NCBI GenBank assembly: GCA_022241785.1
Contig: JAKOMP010000072.1
Coordinates: forward strand, 1-33,730
DNA: 33,730 nt
Direction: 5' to 3'
DNA from: Cyanocohniella sp. LLY
GTDB lineage: Bacteria > Cyanobacteriota > Cyanobacteriia > Cyanobacteriales > Nostocaceae
The notes beneath the pieces are model-generated. The model had not been told where the DNA came from. It made no database searches and saw nothing but the letters and a program-made list of their open reading frames with translations. Within the stretch, counting starts at the first letter, position 1. Each line of letters starts with the position of its first letter. Shown here in pieces: positions 1 through 8,624 of this stretch. A program made the position numbers and the translations under genes.

Positions 1-502
1 ACACCCGTTCCATCTGTTCATCTGTTAAACTTTGGGCTGGTGGCAGTGGCACTTTTTCTAGCTTTATCCCTAGGGTAGGATTAGTAGAGATAATATCTGG
101 ATACGTGTAGCACATCCACTTGAAAAAGCTTTTGAGTGCGGCCACCCCAGCATTGATACTACTTTTTGAAAGCGGTTTTTCTGAATCAGTCTTTACTTCG
201 TCGCGTAAATATTCCTTGTATAAACCTAAGTGGCGCGGACGCAACTCATGATAGTGCAGTTGTGTCCATCCCAAGAATCGCTTTAGTTCCCGTTCGTATA
301 GCTTACGGCTGTTGGGAGCTAGGTTGTTGCTGCGTAAAAATTCCTGTACTTTGACAAAGCGAATATCAATCGGTGCTGTTATTCTTCTCGACGTGTTACT
401 CAGTTTTGTAGAATTTCTAGCAGATGCCGTATTGTCATTTTCTAGTGGGATCAGTTTTATTGGTGGTAAACTATCTTTTTCTGAACTATTAAGCGATTGC
501 AC
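1..502 (-). CDS. Tyrosine recombinase/integrase, N-terminal part (runs off the left edge)
   Basis: Read on the minus strand, an open frame starts at a GTG at 502 (GGGAG ribosome site 9 nt upstream) and runs off the window at base 1, giving about 167 residues. After a polar leader of about 45 residues it reads like the SAM-like core-binding domain of phage-type integrases: FVKVQEFLRSNNLAPNSRKL, then YERELKRFLGWTQL, RPRHLGLYKEYL, and SSINAGVAALKSFFKWMCY. The catalytic domain with the R-H-R-Y residues would lie outside the window, so activity cannot be judged. The stop of the upstream nucleotidyltransferase gene is only 26 nt away, suggesting co-transcription. The protein may be the recombinase of an integrated element or a XerC/D-like cyanobacterial protein. 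Family call is fairly sure; role is not known. Confidence 0.8.
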   Translation of the reverse strand, partial: MQSLNSSEKDSLPPIKLIPLENDNTASARNSTKLSNTSRRITAPIDIRFVKVQEFLRSNNLAPNSRKLYERELKRFLGWTQLHYHELRPRHLGLYKEYLRDEVKTDSEKPLSKSSINAGVAALKSFFKWMCYTYPDIISTNPTLGIKLEKVPLPPAQSLTDEQMERV

Positions 503-527
503 TTTATTATTACTCCCTAGTTCCAGA

Positions 528-1388
528 TTACACACCAGCTTCAGTCAATGCCTCCATTAAAGCATCCACCAAATCCAAGTTTTCTGCCCATTGTGTCAAA
601 TATTCGTAGTCTAAGCTTTCTGCTTGCAACTTTATTATCCCCAACACATCACGCCACTGTTTTTGTGACTGACTGACTCTCCCCCAGCGTAACTTTTGTA
701 AAATTGTATCTTCTGCCGAGGCTACCCAAAATTTAGGTATCCCTTCTAAGTCGATCAGCCTGCGTCTTTCCATCTGAGACACTGCAAACGGTGAAACATC
801 ACTAATATACAAGTCGGCATTTGCAATAGTTTCTGTATGAGTGATATTCAGCATTCGCTCTTGCCCTTGCTTTAATCCTTCTACCGCACCCGATGGACAA
901 TAATACCCCGCTCCTTCCAGTGTCGTCACTAATATATCAATATCGTTTGGTTTAATTTCTATTACCAAGTCTAAATCACGCGTTGAACGCGGTTCACCAT
1001 GCAACGAAGCTGCTACACCACCACTCACATAGTAGGGAATATTTCTTGACTCAAAAATCAAGTGTAATTCGGCGGCGAGCGTTATTGAATCTTGTATCCA
1101 CATTTTTTCATCATTACCTGTAGGTTGAAAGTCAACCCTCCATTTTTCTGCTAGTACAGCACGGCAAAAAATACCGCGAATTTCTTCTGGCGACGCTCCA
1201 CGATGCCGCGATTTTATTCCTACAAGGCATAGTTTCTTCACTCCACGCTCATGAGCAGTGAACATTTCTAACCGTTGTTTCCACGAAAGTTGTCGCAGAC
1301 GAGCAAACAGATATTTATCTGCCTCAATGTTCGTGTCAGCTGCTTGTGGCTGGTACTTTGATTGTGGACTTATTCCTGGAGAAACCAT
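528..1388 (-). CDS. Nucleotidyltransferase-fold protein (MNT/AbiEii-like)
   Basis: A 286-residue protein. The central part carries the nucleotidyltransferase signature: GG at 123-124 in VSGGVAASLHG, then RSTRDLDLVIEI with the metal-binding D-x-D at residues 138 and 140. The preceding segment (IFESRNIPYYV) is the usual strand-helix leading to the motif. The C-terminus (WVASAEDTILQKLRWGR, then QKQWRDVLGIIKLQ) matches the helical tail of AbiEii/DUF6036-like nucleotidyltransferases. Such proteins transfer nucleotides to RNA, proteins or small molecules, often as toxins or solitary regulators. No partner antitoxin is seen; the gene downstream is a recombinase. The N-terminal 90 residues are unlike the rest and may be a separate small domain. 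Substrate unknown. Confidence 0.7.
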   Translation of the reverse strand: MVSPGISPQSKYQPQAADTNIEADKYLFARLRQLSWKQRLEMFTAHERGVKKLCLVGIKSRHRGASPEEIRGIFCRAVLAEKWRVDFQPTGNDEKMWIQDSITLAAELHLIFESRNIPYYVSGGVAASLHGEPRSTRDLDLVIEIKPNDIDILVTTLEGAGYYCPSGAVEGLKQGQERMLNITHTETIANADLYISDVSPFAVSQMERRRLIDLEGIPKFWVASAEDTILQKLRWGRVSQSQKQWRDVLGIIKLQAESLDYEYLTQWAENLDLVDALMEALTEAGV

Positions 1389-1578
1389 CTTGCTATTTAC
1401 TGTTTAAGTTGTCTTATTTTGACCACTTATAACTGAGTTCACCAGAATTTTACCACACCTAACACAAAATAAGATACCCTTATCTTATCTCCGATATTAA
1501 ATACGATAATTCACTATTTAGAAATAACCTGCTATTTAAAAGTATAAAACAATACATTATATAAGTGTTATTCCCTGT

Positions 1579-1613
1579 GCGATTGCCTCCGGCACTGCGC
1601 TCCGCGCAATCGC
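1579..1613. repeat. Dispersed palindromic repeat in the 1389-1892 gene-free stretch
   Basis: The arms GCGATTGC (1579-1586) and GCAATCGC (1606-1613) are perfect inverted copies around a GC-rich centre (tccggcactgcgctccgc). This is a typical interspersed repeat of filamentous cyanobacteria. The rest of 1389-1740 is AT-rich and shows no gene. Confidence 0.6.
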
Positions 1614-1749
1614 CCGCTCTATAAAATTACCAATACATTCTTGATAAGAAGGTAGTCAAGTAGCTTTTGTGCGTAACGTTTATATTCTTGGATATAAAAT
1701 ACTACCACTATTGCCAAAAATACTGTGAATTTCTGTGATTAGATGCAAA

Positions 1750-1880
1750 ATTTCACTTTATGTGCAAAGTCGCTAAGAGGCTCAAACGCTTACCCCACAA
1801 TCGATTTCACTTTATGCGCGAATCTCGGTGCCTGGAACCCCTATAACTTCGTTGTTCACATTTCATCTTATCTGCGAACC
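1750..1880 (+). repeat. Three spaced imperfect direct repeats
   Basis: Three related 20-22 bp sequences begin at 1750 (ATTTCACTTTATGTGCAAAG), 1804 (ATTTCACTTTATGCGCGAAT) and 1860 (ATTTCATCTTATCTGCGAAC). They are spaced 54 and 56 bp and lie just beyond the 3' end of the minus-strand regulator gene. The core TGCGCRAA resembles the GCGCAAAC motifs near 4141 and 12511-12720. They could be protein-binding sites (regulator operators or transposase sites); function is not shown by the sequence. Confidence 0.5.
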
Positions 1881-1892
1881 CACAACTGTATC

Positions 1893-4016
1893 TTAACTTT
1901 CATAATTAGTTACGATTCCTTGACCTATTTCCTTCACCCTTTCCACTAACTCCTGTGGTGCTACTACCTTAACATTGCCACCAAACCCCACAATCCATCT
2001 CCACAAATCAAAATCATCTAATGTCCACTTGGGAAATTTTGCTTGAAACCGATGGGGAAAATTGCGATCGCCAGTTCTAGCCAAGCAAAATAGAGACTTG
2101 GGTAAATTACTCCTTGTCTTCTGAATTGGTGGGGACATTTTCATGTGTGTGAACCGTTTTGTCCCCTCGGTAATAAAGGGATAAATCCGATCATTAAACC
2201 AGAGTTCCACTGTCACACAGACTTGCATTCGTTCTTGTTGATCTGCACTAAGAAATTGTTGTTGGTCAGTACTGCTATTTCCTAAATACATACCCGCACC
2301 AGATTTAAATAATTTTTGTAACTTTTGCAACACTTTTTCTTGTGCTTCTCGGCTGCGTTGTTGGGTTTGAGGTTTACCTAAAAACAATCTATCCAGACGT
2401 TCAAATCGCAATAAATCAGAAGTTTCACCGCTCACACATTCATAACCCAAGTACCAAGCAAAATTGGAAAACACCATTTGCAATGGATAGGCTAAGAAAA
2501 AGTCTTTTTCATCCCCTTCGTATCTACCCGCACCTGCAAACCGTTGTAACTCCAACAGCCTTCCTTCGACAATTGCTGTTTCCAACTGGGTGAGATTATT
2601 ACTTAAGGCGCTGCTATGGAGATGCTTGGGGTCTACTATGGAGCTATTAGCGATCGCTCTGACGGGATAAATATTTTCAGTATGTTCTATAGTACGGGTT
2701 TGTAACAAACGTTGCTTAAATGTTTCGTAGATTGCTAGAGCTTGGGGGTCATTTAAACTGTTGGCTTGGGATTGAATAATATCAAAGACTTTGATTAATT
2801 CTGGTTTAGAAAGGATGCCTGTACCAGCAAAATAACCGTGACGCATAGGAAACTCAGGTAATATTTTATAGGGTTTTAAAACTTTTTCAATATCTTTACG
2901 AATTTTATCTTTTTCTTGACGATAGTTATCAATTATCCCTGCTTGTGCAAGAGATCGAAGTAAAGTGTTCAAACTGCCTACACCCATGTCAGCTAAAAAA
3001 GGGTAGTGGAAAATAAAGCGGATTGTCCCGATTAAACGTCCAAAAACTTTTTTGTCTGAGTAGGAGTGTGTTGCACTTAAAGTTATCAACTTATCAGGCT
3101 CAAAGTTGGGGAAATCTTGACTGCTGACTTTTAAATTACTATTGATAATTCCCTCAGCTTCTAGCCATTTTAAATCAGCAGCTATAGCATCTTCCCTAGC
3201 ATAGATTTCACCCCGCATCTTGGCCATAACGGCAGTAATTTCTTGCAGGGAGTTAGCAAAATCTGGAATATGACCAAGTATATTTTCTAGGAGTTGAGGC
3301 TTAGTTAAGTGCAACTCACCAATTCCAGGATAGTTAATAATTAAGAATATCAAATACATCAACCGCTCAAAATCTAGTAGATGACTGTAACGATGGAGTG
3401 TGATTTTTGCATGGCGATTTTGAAAGCTGACAATTTGACGTGGAACACTTGCAATTGATTTAGCAATTTGGTGTTTGGAAAATTCGGGTGAAGTGACATC
3501 AATATTATTGACTGCGGCGAATCCTTCATCAGTAATCGGTGGTGATTCTTGCAGCAGTTTATACATACTTTCAATAATATCTGGGGGAACTTGGCGTTGG
3601 CGCTGTTGGTTCCAGCTAATGCAAATTTCTAAGGGAGTTTTTAAATACCAGCCAACCCAGTGGAGTTGGGGTAACTCCCATTGTGCAAGTTGGGTTTTGA
3701 CTTTGAGTAAAAAGTCCATGCGAAAGGAACGCTTATAATTGGTAGCATCGTAAATAACACTTTTACCTAAACTAAATGCAGTACAAATACGGTTGATAAC
3801 AGTGGCTTCAATTGTGTGCCATTCGCCTTGAATTGTCACGTCACCATACAGTTCTTGGCGGATTTCGTCAGTAGAGATAATTTCGCAATTTTCCAGGCTG
3901 GATAGGAGTTTTGCAAAGGTAGATTTACCGCTTCCTGGTGTTCCGATGAGAAAATGAGCGTAGGTTTTGGAGTCGGTTTTAGCTGCCTGTTGAGTCTTGA
4001 GTTGGGACGTTGGCAT
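1893..4016 (-). CDS. P-loop (polynucleotide-kinase-like) ATPase fused to a WYL-domain region; CRISPR-linked regulator candidate
   Basis: A 707-residue protein if started at ATG 4016; a GTG at 4061 would add 15 residues, and neither has a clear ribosome site. Near the N-terminus is a Walker A loop, GTPGSGKST, followed by a kinase-type STDEIRQELYGD and IYDATNY, and further on an R-rich lid and VPPDIIESMYKLLQ. This layout is that of AAA_33/polynucleotide-kinase-like domains. The C-terminal third holds a WYL-like segment and ends in a WCX-type tail, IVGFGGNVKVVAPQELVERV. WYL proteins often sense nucleic-acid ligands and regulate defence loci; in Synechocystis a WYL protein represses a CRISPR operon. 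It is divergent from the Cmr operon and separated from it by a mini CRISPR array, so a role in controlling or responding to this locus is inferred. No helix-turn-helix is obvious. Confidence 0.7.
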   Translation of the reverse strand: MPTSQLKTQQAAKTDSKTYAHFLIGTPGSGKSTFAKLLSSLENCEIISTDEIRQELYGDVTIQGEWHTIEATVINRICTAFSLGKSVIYDATNYKRSFRMDFLLKVKTQLAQWELPQLHWVGWYLKTPLEICISWNQQRQRQVPPDIIESMYKLLQESPPITDEGFAAVNNIDVTSPEFSKHQIAKSIASVPRQIVSFQNRHAKITLHRYSHLLDFERLMYLIFLIINYPGIGELHLTKPQLLENILGHIPDFANSLQEITAVMAKMRGEIYAREDAIAADLKWLEAEGIINSNLKVSSQDFPNFEPDKLITLSATHSYSDKKVFGRLIGTIRFIFHYPFLADMGVGSLNTLLRSLAQAGIIDNYRQEKDKIRKDIEKVLKPYKILPEFPMRHGYFAGTGILSKPELIKVFDIIQSQANSLNDPQALAIYETFKQRLLQTRTIEHTENIYPVRAIANSSIVDPKHLHSSALSNNLTQLETAIVEGRLLELQRFAGAGRYEGDEKDFFLAYPLQMVFSNFAWYLGYECVSGETSDLLRFERLDRLFLGKPQTQQRSREAQEKVLQKLQKLFKSGAGMYLGNSSTDQQQFLSADQQERMQVCVTVELWFNDRIYPFITEGTKRFTHMKMSPPIQKTRSNLPKSLFCLARTGDRNFPHRFQAKFPKWTLDDFDLWRWIVGFGGNVKVVAPQELVERVKEIGQGIVTNYES

Positions 4017-4077
4017 ATAAAGTATAATTTTATAGTTGCTTTGATGAATTTGTAATATCACAGAGCAATATCATTTT

Positions 4078-4199
4078 CTAGTGTGGTAAAACTTGCTAGA
4101 GATATTTTGGAAACCTAGAAAAATCGTTTTTGATTTTCTTTCGCGCAAACGCAATTAAGCCTTTCGTTTCACTTCTCAAGTTAGTTTTGCCGCTCTAGG
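4078..4199. repeat. 122-bp repeat element, copy A (MITE-like)
   Basis: This 122-bp block is about 70 percent identical, in the same orientation and with the same length, to 12346-12467. It starts CTAG.GTGGTAAAACTTGCT and ends with CTCAAGTTAGTTTTGCCG..CTAG. The ends are imperfect inverted repeats (GGTAAAACT against AGTTTTGCC) bounded by CTAG. It fits a small non-autonomous transposon, or a structured RNA or regulatory element. It lies immediately upstream of the minus-strand regulator gene. It also contains TCGCGCAAACG at 4141. Confidence 0.65.
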
Positions 4200-4340
4200 T
4201 TTAATCTTAGTCGTGTACAAATGATAATTTTACATTGCTTGTGCGAATGACCAATCAGATGTTATCTCAAAGCAAGTCTGGTATCAAAGTCTTTCTGTGT
4301 CTAGTTTTGAGGTTATTTTAGGAGTTTTTGTAACATGACT

Positions 4341-4522
4341 ATCTACACACCTCCCCAAATCGCCCAAACCCCTATTCTTTCGTTGAGGTGTGTCGATTGC
4401 TTGCTGTTTAAGGGTTTGAGCTATGTGTTTGATTAATTTTGCGACTGGATTTACAATGTTTTTTAGAGGTGTGTCGATTTGCGGTCTGAAACCCTTACTG
4501 GGTAAGGGCTGCTAGACGAACT
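4341..4522 (+). promoter_or_regulatory. CRISPR leader of the mini-array
   Basis: This stretch matches the leader of the large array (20049-20230), with the same length (182 bp). The last 40 bp or so before the first repeat are almost identical (GTCTGAAACCCTTACTGGGT, then AAGGGCTGCTAGACGAACT). It contains one inverted copy (4341-4353) and two direct copies (4385-4398, 4466-4479) of GAGGTGTGTCGAT. The direct copies are 81 bp apart. Leader position and polarity put transcription on the plus strand. Confidence 0.85.
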
Positions 4523-4701
4523 CCCCACCGATTGGGTTAATTCGGAATAATTGGAAACACTAGTGAAGTTAGACCACTCGCGGACGTTTCCCCCCACCGA
4601 TTGGGTTAATTCGGAATAATTGGAAACCTTTCAAAATGAAAGTTTCCATTTACTTTGAAAGTGTTCCCCACCGATTGGGTTAATTCGGAATAATTGGAAA
4701 C
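4523..4701 (+). CRISPR. Mini CRISPR array, 3 repeats and 2 spacers
   Basis: Three identical 36-nt repeats sit at 4523-4558, 4592-4627 and 4666-4701. They begin CCCCACCGATTGGG and end AATAATTGGAAAC. The spacers are 33 nt (4559-4591) and 38 nt (4628-4665). The repeat is identical to that of the large array at 20231. The GGAAAC end gives the usual 3' repeat end that becomes the crRNA 5' handle. Both spacers contain GTTTCC, complementary to the repeat end. Spacer 2 has CTTTCA-AAA-TGAAAG, a 6-bp hairpin extendable into the repeat. The array lies between the regulator and cas10. Confidence 0.97.
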
Positions 4702-4998
4702 ATAGGTGCCTATTTCATCCCCGTCCAATGACCCCGAAGTTACCGCTCATCAAAGTATTTTTCGTCATTCGCATGAGTTCGTATTTTCAATTTAGGTCAT
4801 CTCTGCAAAACTAAATATAACAAGCGATCGCCTGAATACTAAAAAGGAAAGAAACTTATTTTTACTTTTACTTTTTCTTTTTTACGTATTGTTACAGAGA
4901 TAAAGAAAATCAGTATTTTTGGATAGCGATTGAGTTGTCCATGATACGTTTTGTACACCAGAATGTAAGTTTAGACTATTATCCATTTGAGAAAGAGT
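4702..4998 (+). promoter_or_regulatory. Upstream region of the cmr operon
   Basis: About 300 bp without a gene between the mini-array and cas10. It contains a HIP1 site near 4825, a long T-rich pyrimidine stretch (about 4858-4884) and AT-rich sequence with possible sigma-70-like elements (TTGTAC at about 4950, TATTAT at about 4977). The promoter assignment is only a guess from position. A GAGAAAGAG purine stretch just before ATG 4999 can serve as ribosome site. Confidence 0.35.
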
Positions 4999-6603
4999 AT
5001 GGCTGATGAAGCAATCTATACAGCAATTACCTTTGCACCAGTGCAGGGATTTATCGAAAAATCGCGGAAGTTGAGGGATTTATATGGTGCGTCGGAACTT
5101 CTTTCCTATTTAAGTACAAAAATAATTGATACTGCAAAGGAAATACCTGGTATAGAAGTGATTTCTCCTGGTAGTCCTGACATTGAACAGGGAACACCAA
5201 ACCGGATTCTAATTAAAGGTAATTTCCCAGAACAGCAAGCAAGAGACACAATTTTATCAGCTTGGAAAGAAGTAATCGACCATTGTAGACAATGGCTAAA
5301 CGATAACCTGCGACATTTGGGGCCTTATCACTGGGATGATGACTGGAATCGTTGGGCTAATCATAGTTGGGAAATATTTTGGGCGCAAGCAAATTCTCCC
5401 ACTTCTGTAATGAGAGAATTAGAAAATAATAAGCTGGGTCGTGATTGGATTGCAATTAACTGGATTGGTGAAAGTTCCAGTCTTACGGGTACTGATGGTA
5501 TAGTATTTCCGGGATTGGGTGGAATAGAACGCAACCCAATAAATATTAGTTATAAAGCTGAAAAAAATAAGATTGAAGAGTTTTACACAGAACTTGCAAC
5601 GATCACCGGAAGCCCGACAGCATCAGAAATTGAAGGTAAATTTATTGACACCAGGGAAAAATTAAGCATTCCCGAACTAACTAAGCGTTTGGTGACATTA
5701 CCTGACATTGCTAGACGTTTTGGGATGTCATCCTTAACTAGAGGATTTCAAGAAATCCAGCGTAAACCTGATGGAGAGACAAACACACCGGGACAGTGGA
5801 CGGGTTGGTTTATGGGGGATGGAGATAAAGTTGGGAATCATCTACAAGTGATCGCAGAAAGTGAAGGTGATATTGGACTAAAACTATTTAGCGAAGCAAT
5901 GCGGAATTGGGGACATGATTTTACCCAAAATTTCACCAATAACGTCCCAGGAATCAGGGGACGAGTTATTTATGCAGGTGGTGATGATTTTCTGGGAGTG
6001 ATTTACAGTCCCAAACCTCAAAACCCTATTTCAGCTTTTACTGCTTATGGGTGGTTGATGACTCTGGATAAGAGGTGGAGACAACACCAAGAACCAATAA
6101 CTCTTAGTGTAGGATTTGTGTGGGTTGCGGGAAGTGTACCCCAACGGGATGTATTGCAACATTGTCGGGAAGCTGAAAAATTAGCAAAATCTCGTGGACG
6201 AGATCGCATCACAATTCGAGTCTTGTTTAATAGCGGTCAATATGTGCAATGGACTTGTCCTTGGGACTATCTGCATATTTTGAAAAATTATAGAGACAGA
6301 AATGGTAATACCTATAAACAGTGGGAAGAGAACAATAGGGATGAAAAATATCAACCCAATTGGAATCATATTTATAGTGATTTAGCTCAACTCAAAGCAC
6401 ACCACGCAATTGATTTAGACCCAAATAGACAAAATATAGATGATACATTGGCTTTAGCTTTGTTTGATATTTATTTCAAAAACAGAGATTATTTGATTAA
6501 TCATAGCTCTCATATTGTTGGTGGAAATGCTTCTTATTTAGAAATAATTTCCTGGATTAATGACTTAATTAATGTAGGTTGGCAATTATGTACAGATATT
6601 TAA
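4999..6603 (+). CDS. cmr2: Cas10/Cmr2, large subunit of type III-B effector (no HD domain, GGDD intact)
   Basis: A 534-residue protein; ATG 4999 is preferred over an in-frame TTG 4987 because the purine-rich ribosome site lies between them. It begins directly with the Cmr2 N-terminal palm-type segment (AITFAPVQGFIEKSRKLRDL, then YGASELLSYLS). The HD nuclease domain found in many Cas10 proteins is therefore absent. The first palm motif GDGDKVGNHL lies near residue 275 and the cyclase motif GGDD at residues 327-330 (VIYAGGDDFLGV). Cas10 with GGDD makes cyclic oligoadenylates from ATP when target RNA is bound. It heads a plus-strand operon and overlaps cmr3 by 16 nt. The nearby CARF-HEPN gene supplies the expected cOA effector. 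ssDNA cleavage by an HD site is not predicted. Confidence 0.95.
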   Translation: MADEAIYTAITFAPVQGFIEKSRKLRDLYGASELLSYLSTKIIDTAKEIPGIEVISPGSPDIEQGTPNRILIKGNFPEQQARDTILSAWKEVIDHCRQWLNDNLRHLGPYHWDDDWNRWANHSWEIFWAQANSPTSVMRELENNKLGRDWIAINWIGESSSLTGTDGIVFPGLGGIERNPINISYKAEKNKIEEFYTELATITGSPTASEIEGKFIDTREKLSIPELTKRLVTLPDIARRFGMSSLTRGFQEIQRKPDGETNTPGQWTGWFMGDGDKVGNHLQVIAESEGDIGLKLFSEAMRNWGHDFTQNFTNNVPGIRGRVIYAGGDDFLGVIYSPKPQNPISAFTAYGWLMTLDKRWRQHQEPITLSVGFVWVAGSVPQRDVLQHCREAEKLAKSRGRDRITIRVLFNSGQYVQWTCPWDYLHILKNYRDRNGNTYKQWEENNRDEKYQPNWNHIYSDLAQLKAHHAIDLDPNRQNIDDTLALALFDIYFKNRDYLINHSSHIVGGNASYLEIISWINDLINVGWQLCTDI

Positions 6604-7643
6604 TTATTATTAATCCCTTGGGATTTCTCTATGGTAGTGCCGGAGCATTTTTATCACCAGAAAACTTAGTAGGACGTTCTGGAGCAAAGTTTCCCCCTGA
6701 TGCTTATACCTTATCTGGGTTGTTTTTTGCTGCTAATAAAACTGAACCATTTATCGGTCATGAGGAACTGAAAAAACTGCATCTTGCTGGCCCTTTTTGG
6801 GCAGAAATAGATAATCCTGAATATTTTTATCTCCCCATTCCCTGGACGAAAATCATCAATCAAGAGGAAAACCAAACAGACGAATGGGAAATTCGAGATG
6901 GTAAATGGTATCGTTCCGAAGCAACAAAAGAGATAGAACCGGATTGTCGTTGGCAAACTATTAATTATTGGGAGGATTCAGCAGCAGCAATTCTCAGTAA
7001 TGGTGGTACTGCTAAGGACCCTTGGAAGTATACATCTATATTACATCCAAAGTTAATTAAAAGTGAGCGTTGTGTTCAAGAAGAGGGTGGATTATTTCTC
7101 GAAAACTCGGTACAAATGGGCTATAATTCTCGTGATAATGAGAACCAAGAAACCTGCTTAGTGTATTTATCAACCCACGAAATACCCAAAGGTTGGTATT
7201 GTTTTGGTGGTGAAAATCATCTAGTGGAAATTAGTTCTATGGAACTTACTGATGACAGTTGGATATTAAAGTTATTAAAACAAAAAATTCAACGTAGTTG
7301 TGCATTAATTACACCGGGAGTATGGGGTTCAACTCGTTTTTCTCGTCGCTATCCCAATCCACAGCATACAACATTTCCTCAACCAAGTCATATTCTTACA
7401 GATAAACCTTCTCCCTACCGTTACCGCCTCGGAGATAACAAAGGAAGGGGACGTTTAGGAAGGGGACGTTATGCAGTTCCTGCGGGTACTGTTTACGTAT
7501 TTGACGATATTTTAAATAAATCTTGGTGGGGGGATGAAAATGAACCAGGATTTCCCAACGAGTGGTTTCCTAATGAAGGATTTTATCTCAAACAATTGGG
7601 ATGTGGTTTATGTTTACCTCTAGCTATTACAGGAGTTAATTAA
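6588..7643 (+). CDS. cmr3: Cmr3 (Cas5-type RAMP) subunit
   Basis: A 351-residue RAMP protein; ATG 6588 lies inside the end of cas10, so translational coupling is likely. The N-terminus YLIIINPLGFLYGSAGAF is typical of Cmr3, and the glycine-rich loop GRGRLGRGRYAVPAGTVYVF lies in the C-terminal part (about residues 284-303). Cmr3 binds the 5' handle of the crRNA and contacts Cas10 at the foot of the complex. The order cas10-cmr3-cmr4-cmr5 follows the usual III-B operon. A 109-nt gap with a common cyanobacterial 'cctctgcgtgag' sequence separates it from cmr4. No obvious damage. Confidence 0.92.
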   Translation: MYRYLIIINPLGFLYGSAGAFLSPENLVGRSGAKFPPDAYTLSGLFFAANKTEPFIGHEELKKLHLAGPFWAEIDNPEYFYLPIPWTKIINQEENQTDEWEIRDGKWYRSEATKEIEPDCRWQTINYWEDSAAAILSNGGTAKDPWKYTSILHPKLIKSERCVQEEGGLFLENSVQMGYNSRDNENQETCLVYLSTHEIPKGWYCFGGENHLVEISSMELTDDSWILKLLKQKIQRSCALITPGVWGSTRFSRRYPNPQHTTFPQPSHILTDKPSPYRYRLGDNKGRGRLGRGRYAVPAGTVYVFDDILNKSWWGDENEPGFPNEWFPNEGFYLKQLGCGLCLPLAITGVN

Positions 7644-7752
7644 GAATCATACAGCAGTAATCAAAAATTCAATCTTTAAATCTCTTATTCTCCGCACCTC
7701 TGCGTGAGACAGTCATCAATTAATTAAGAAAAAACCAGAAGGAAGTAATTTA

Positions 7753-8613
7753 ATGTATCATCAAGCCTACGGTATCATTAAAACCTTAGCACCGCTTCAT
7801 GTGGGAGCAACAGCAGGAGAAGAAAGGGGAAATTTAAACTTAATTTTCCGCGACCAATTTACCCAAACAGGGATTATTCCTGGTAGCTCAATTCGGGGAA
7901 GATTGCGTGCAGAAATGCGTCAAAATTATGGAGGAGATGAACAACAAGTCAGGAAGTGGTACGGTAATGATGTACCAGATCGCAATGAAAATGATACAGT
8001 TGATCGTACTTTTTCTGACCGAACAACAGAGTCATTAGTTAAGTTTGAATATGCTTCCATTATTTGGCTACCTGTATTTTGTCCTGGACAACCAATTGTT
8101 TGGGTGAGTTGTCCACGTTTACTCAAACGTTACAGACGCATAACCGGACTAGAAAATCTTACTGTACCGCAAAAATATACGCGATCACAATCCCTTACAC
8201 CCCTACCAAATAACAAACTATTCTTCAATTTCGGCTTTTTAACTATTGAGCATCATGCCAACTTATCCAGTTGGTTTCCTGAGAATGAAGAATTTCCAGC
8301 AGTCATAGTTGGTGATGATGAAATTTCTATGATTCATGATATGGCACTATACCGTCAAAGTCGTGTTGCCTTAGAAAAAGATCAAAAACGTAACGCTAAT
8401 AAGGCTTTTTTCGGAGTCGAAGCATTACCAGAAGAAACTATTTTAGCTTTCCCCATTGGTTTGAAAAAAGATAAAGATGGCGAACAGTGGGAACCTTTTC
8501 CTGGACAACAAACTAAAGATGATATTTATTTGGGAGGATTAGAATCAGTGGGATTTGGTCATTGTGAAATATCATTATTTAACATTCATGTCAATAACGA
8601 AGTAACAATATAG
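7753..8613 (+). CDS. cmr4: Cmr4 (Cas7-type backbone RAMP), catalytic Asp apparently replaced
   Basis: A 286-residue protein with an AGAAGGAAG ribosome site. The Cas7 hallmarks are present: APLHVGATAGEE near residues 13-24, IIPGSSIRGRLR at about 41-52, and the C-terminal glycine loop GGLESVGFGHCEI. Cmr4 polymerises along the crRNA and in active enzymes cuts target RNA every 6 nt with an Asp in a motif like G-x-D-x-P-[IV]-x-R. Here residues 26-34 read GNLNLIFRD, which puts Leu28 where that Asp is expected, flanked by Asn27 and Asn29. By family knowledge this would make slicing weak or absent, though the alignment is by eye. cmr5 follows after 11 nt. Confidence 0.93.
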   Translation: MYHQAYGIIKTLAPLHVGATAGEERGNLNLIFRDQFTQTGIIPGSSIRGRLRAEMRQNYGGDEQQVRKWYGNDVPDRNENDTVDRTFSDRTTESLVKFEYASIIWLPVFCPGQPIVWVSCPRLLKRYRRITGLENLTVPQKYTRSQSLTPLPNNKLFFNFGFLTIEHHANLSSWFPENEEFPAVIVGDDEISMIHDMALYRQSRVALEKDQKRNANKAFFGVEALPEETILAFPIGLKKDKDGEQWEPFPGQQTKDDIYLGGLESVGFGHCEISLFNIHVNNEVTI

Positions 8614-8624
8614 GGAATTGATAT

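Noticed and set aside
1140-1160. CTAGTACAGCACGGC, same word as the left end of the 22784 element
   Set aside because: It lies within the nucleotidyltransferase coding sequence with no inverted partner; most likely chance.
2342-2593. Short plus-strand frame inside the kinase-WYL gene
   Set aside because: Opposite-strand shadow of a well-supported gene.
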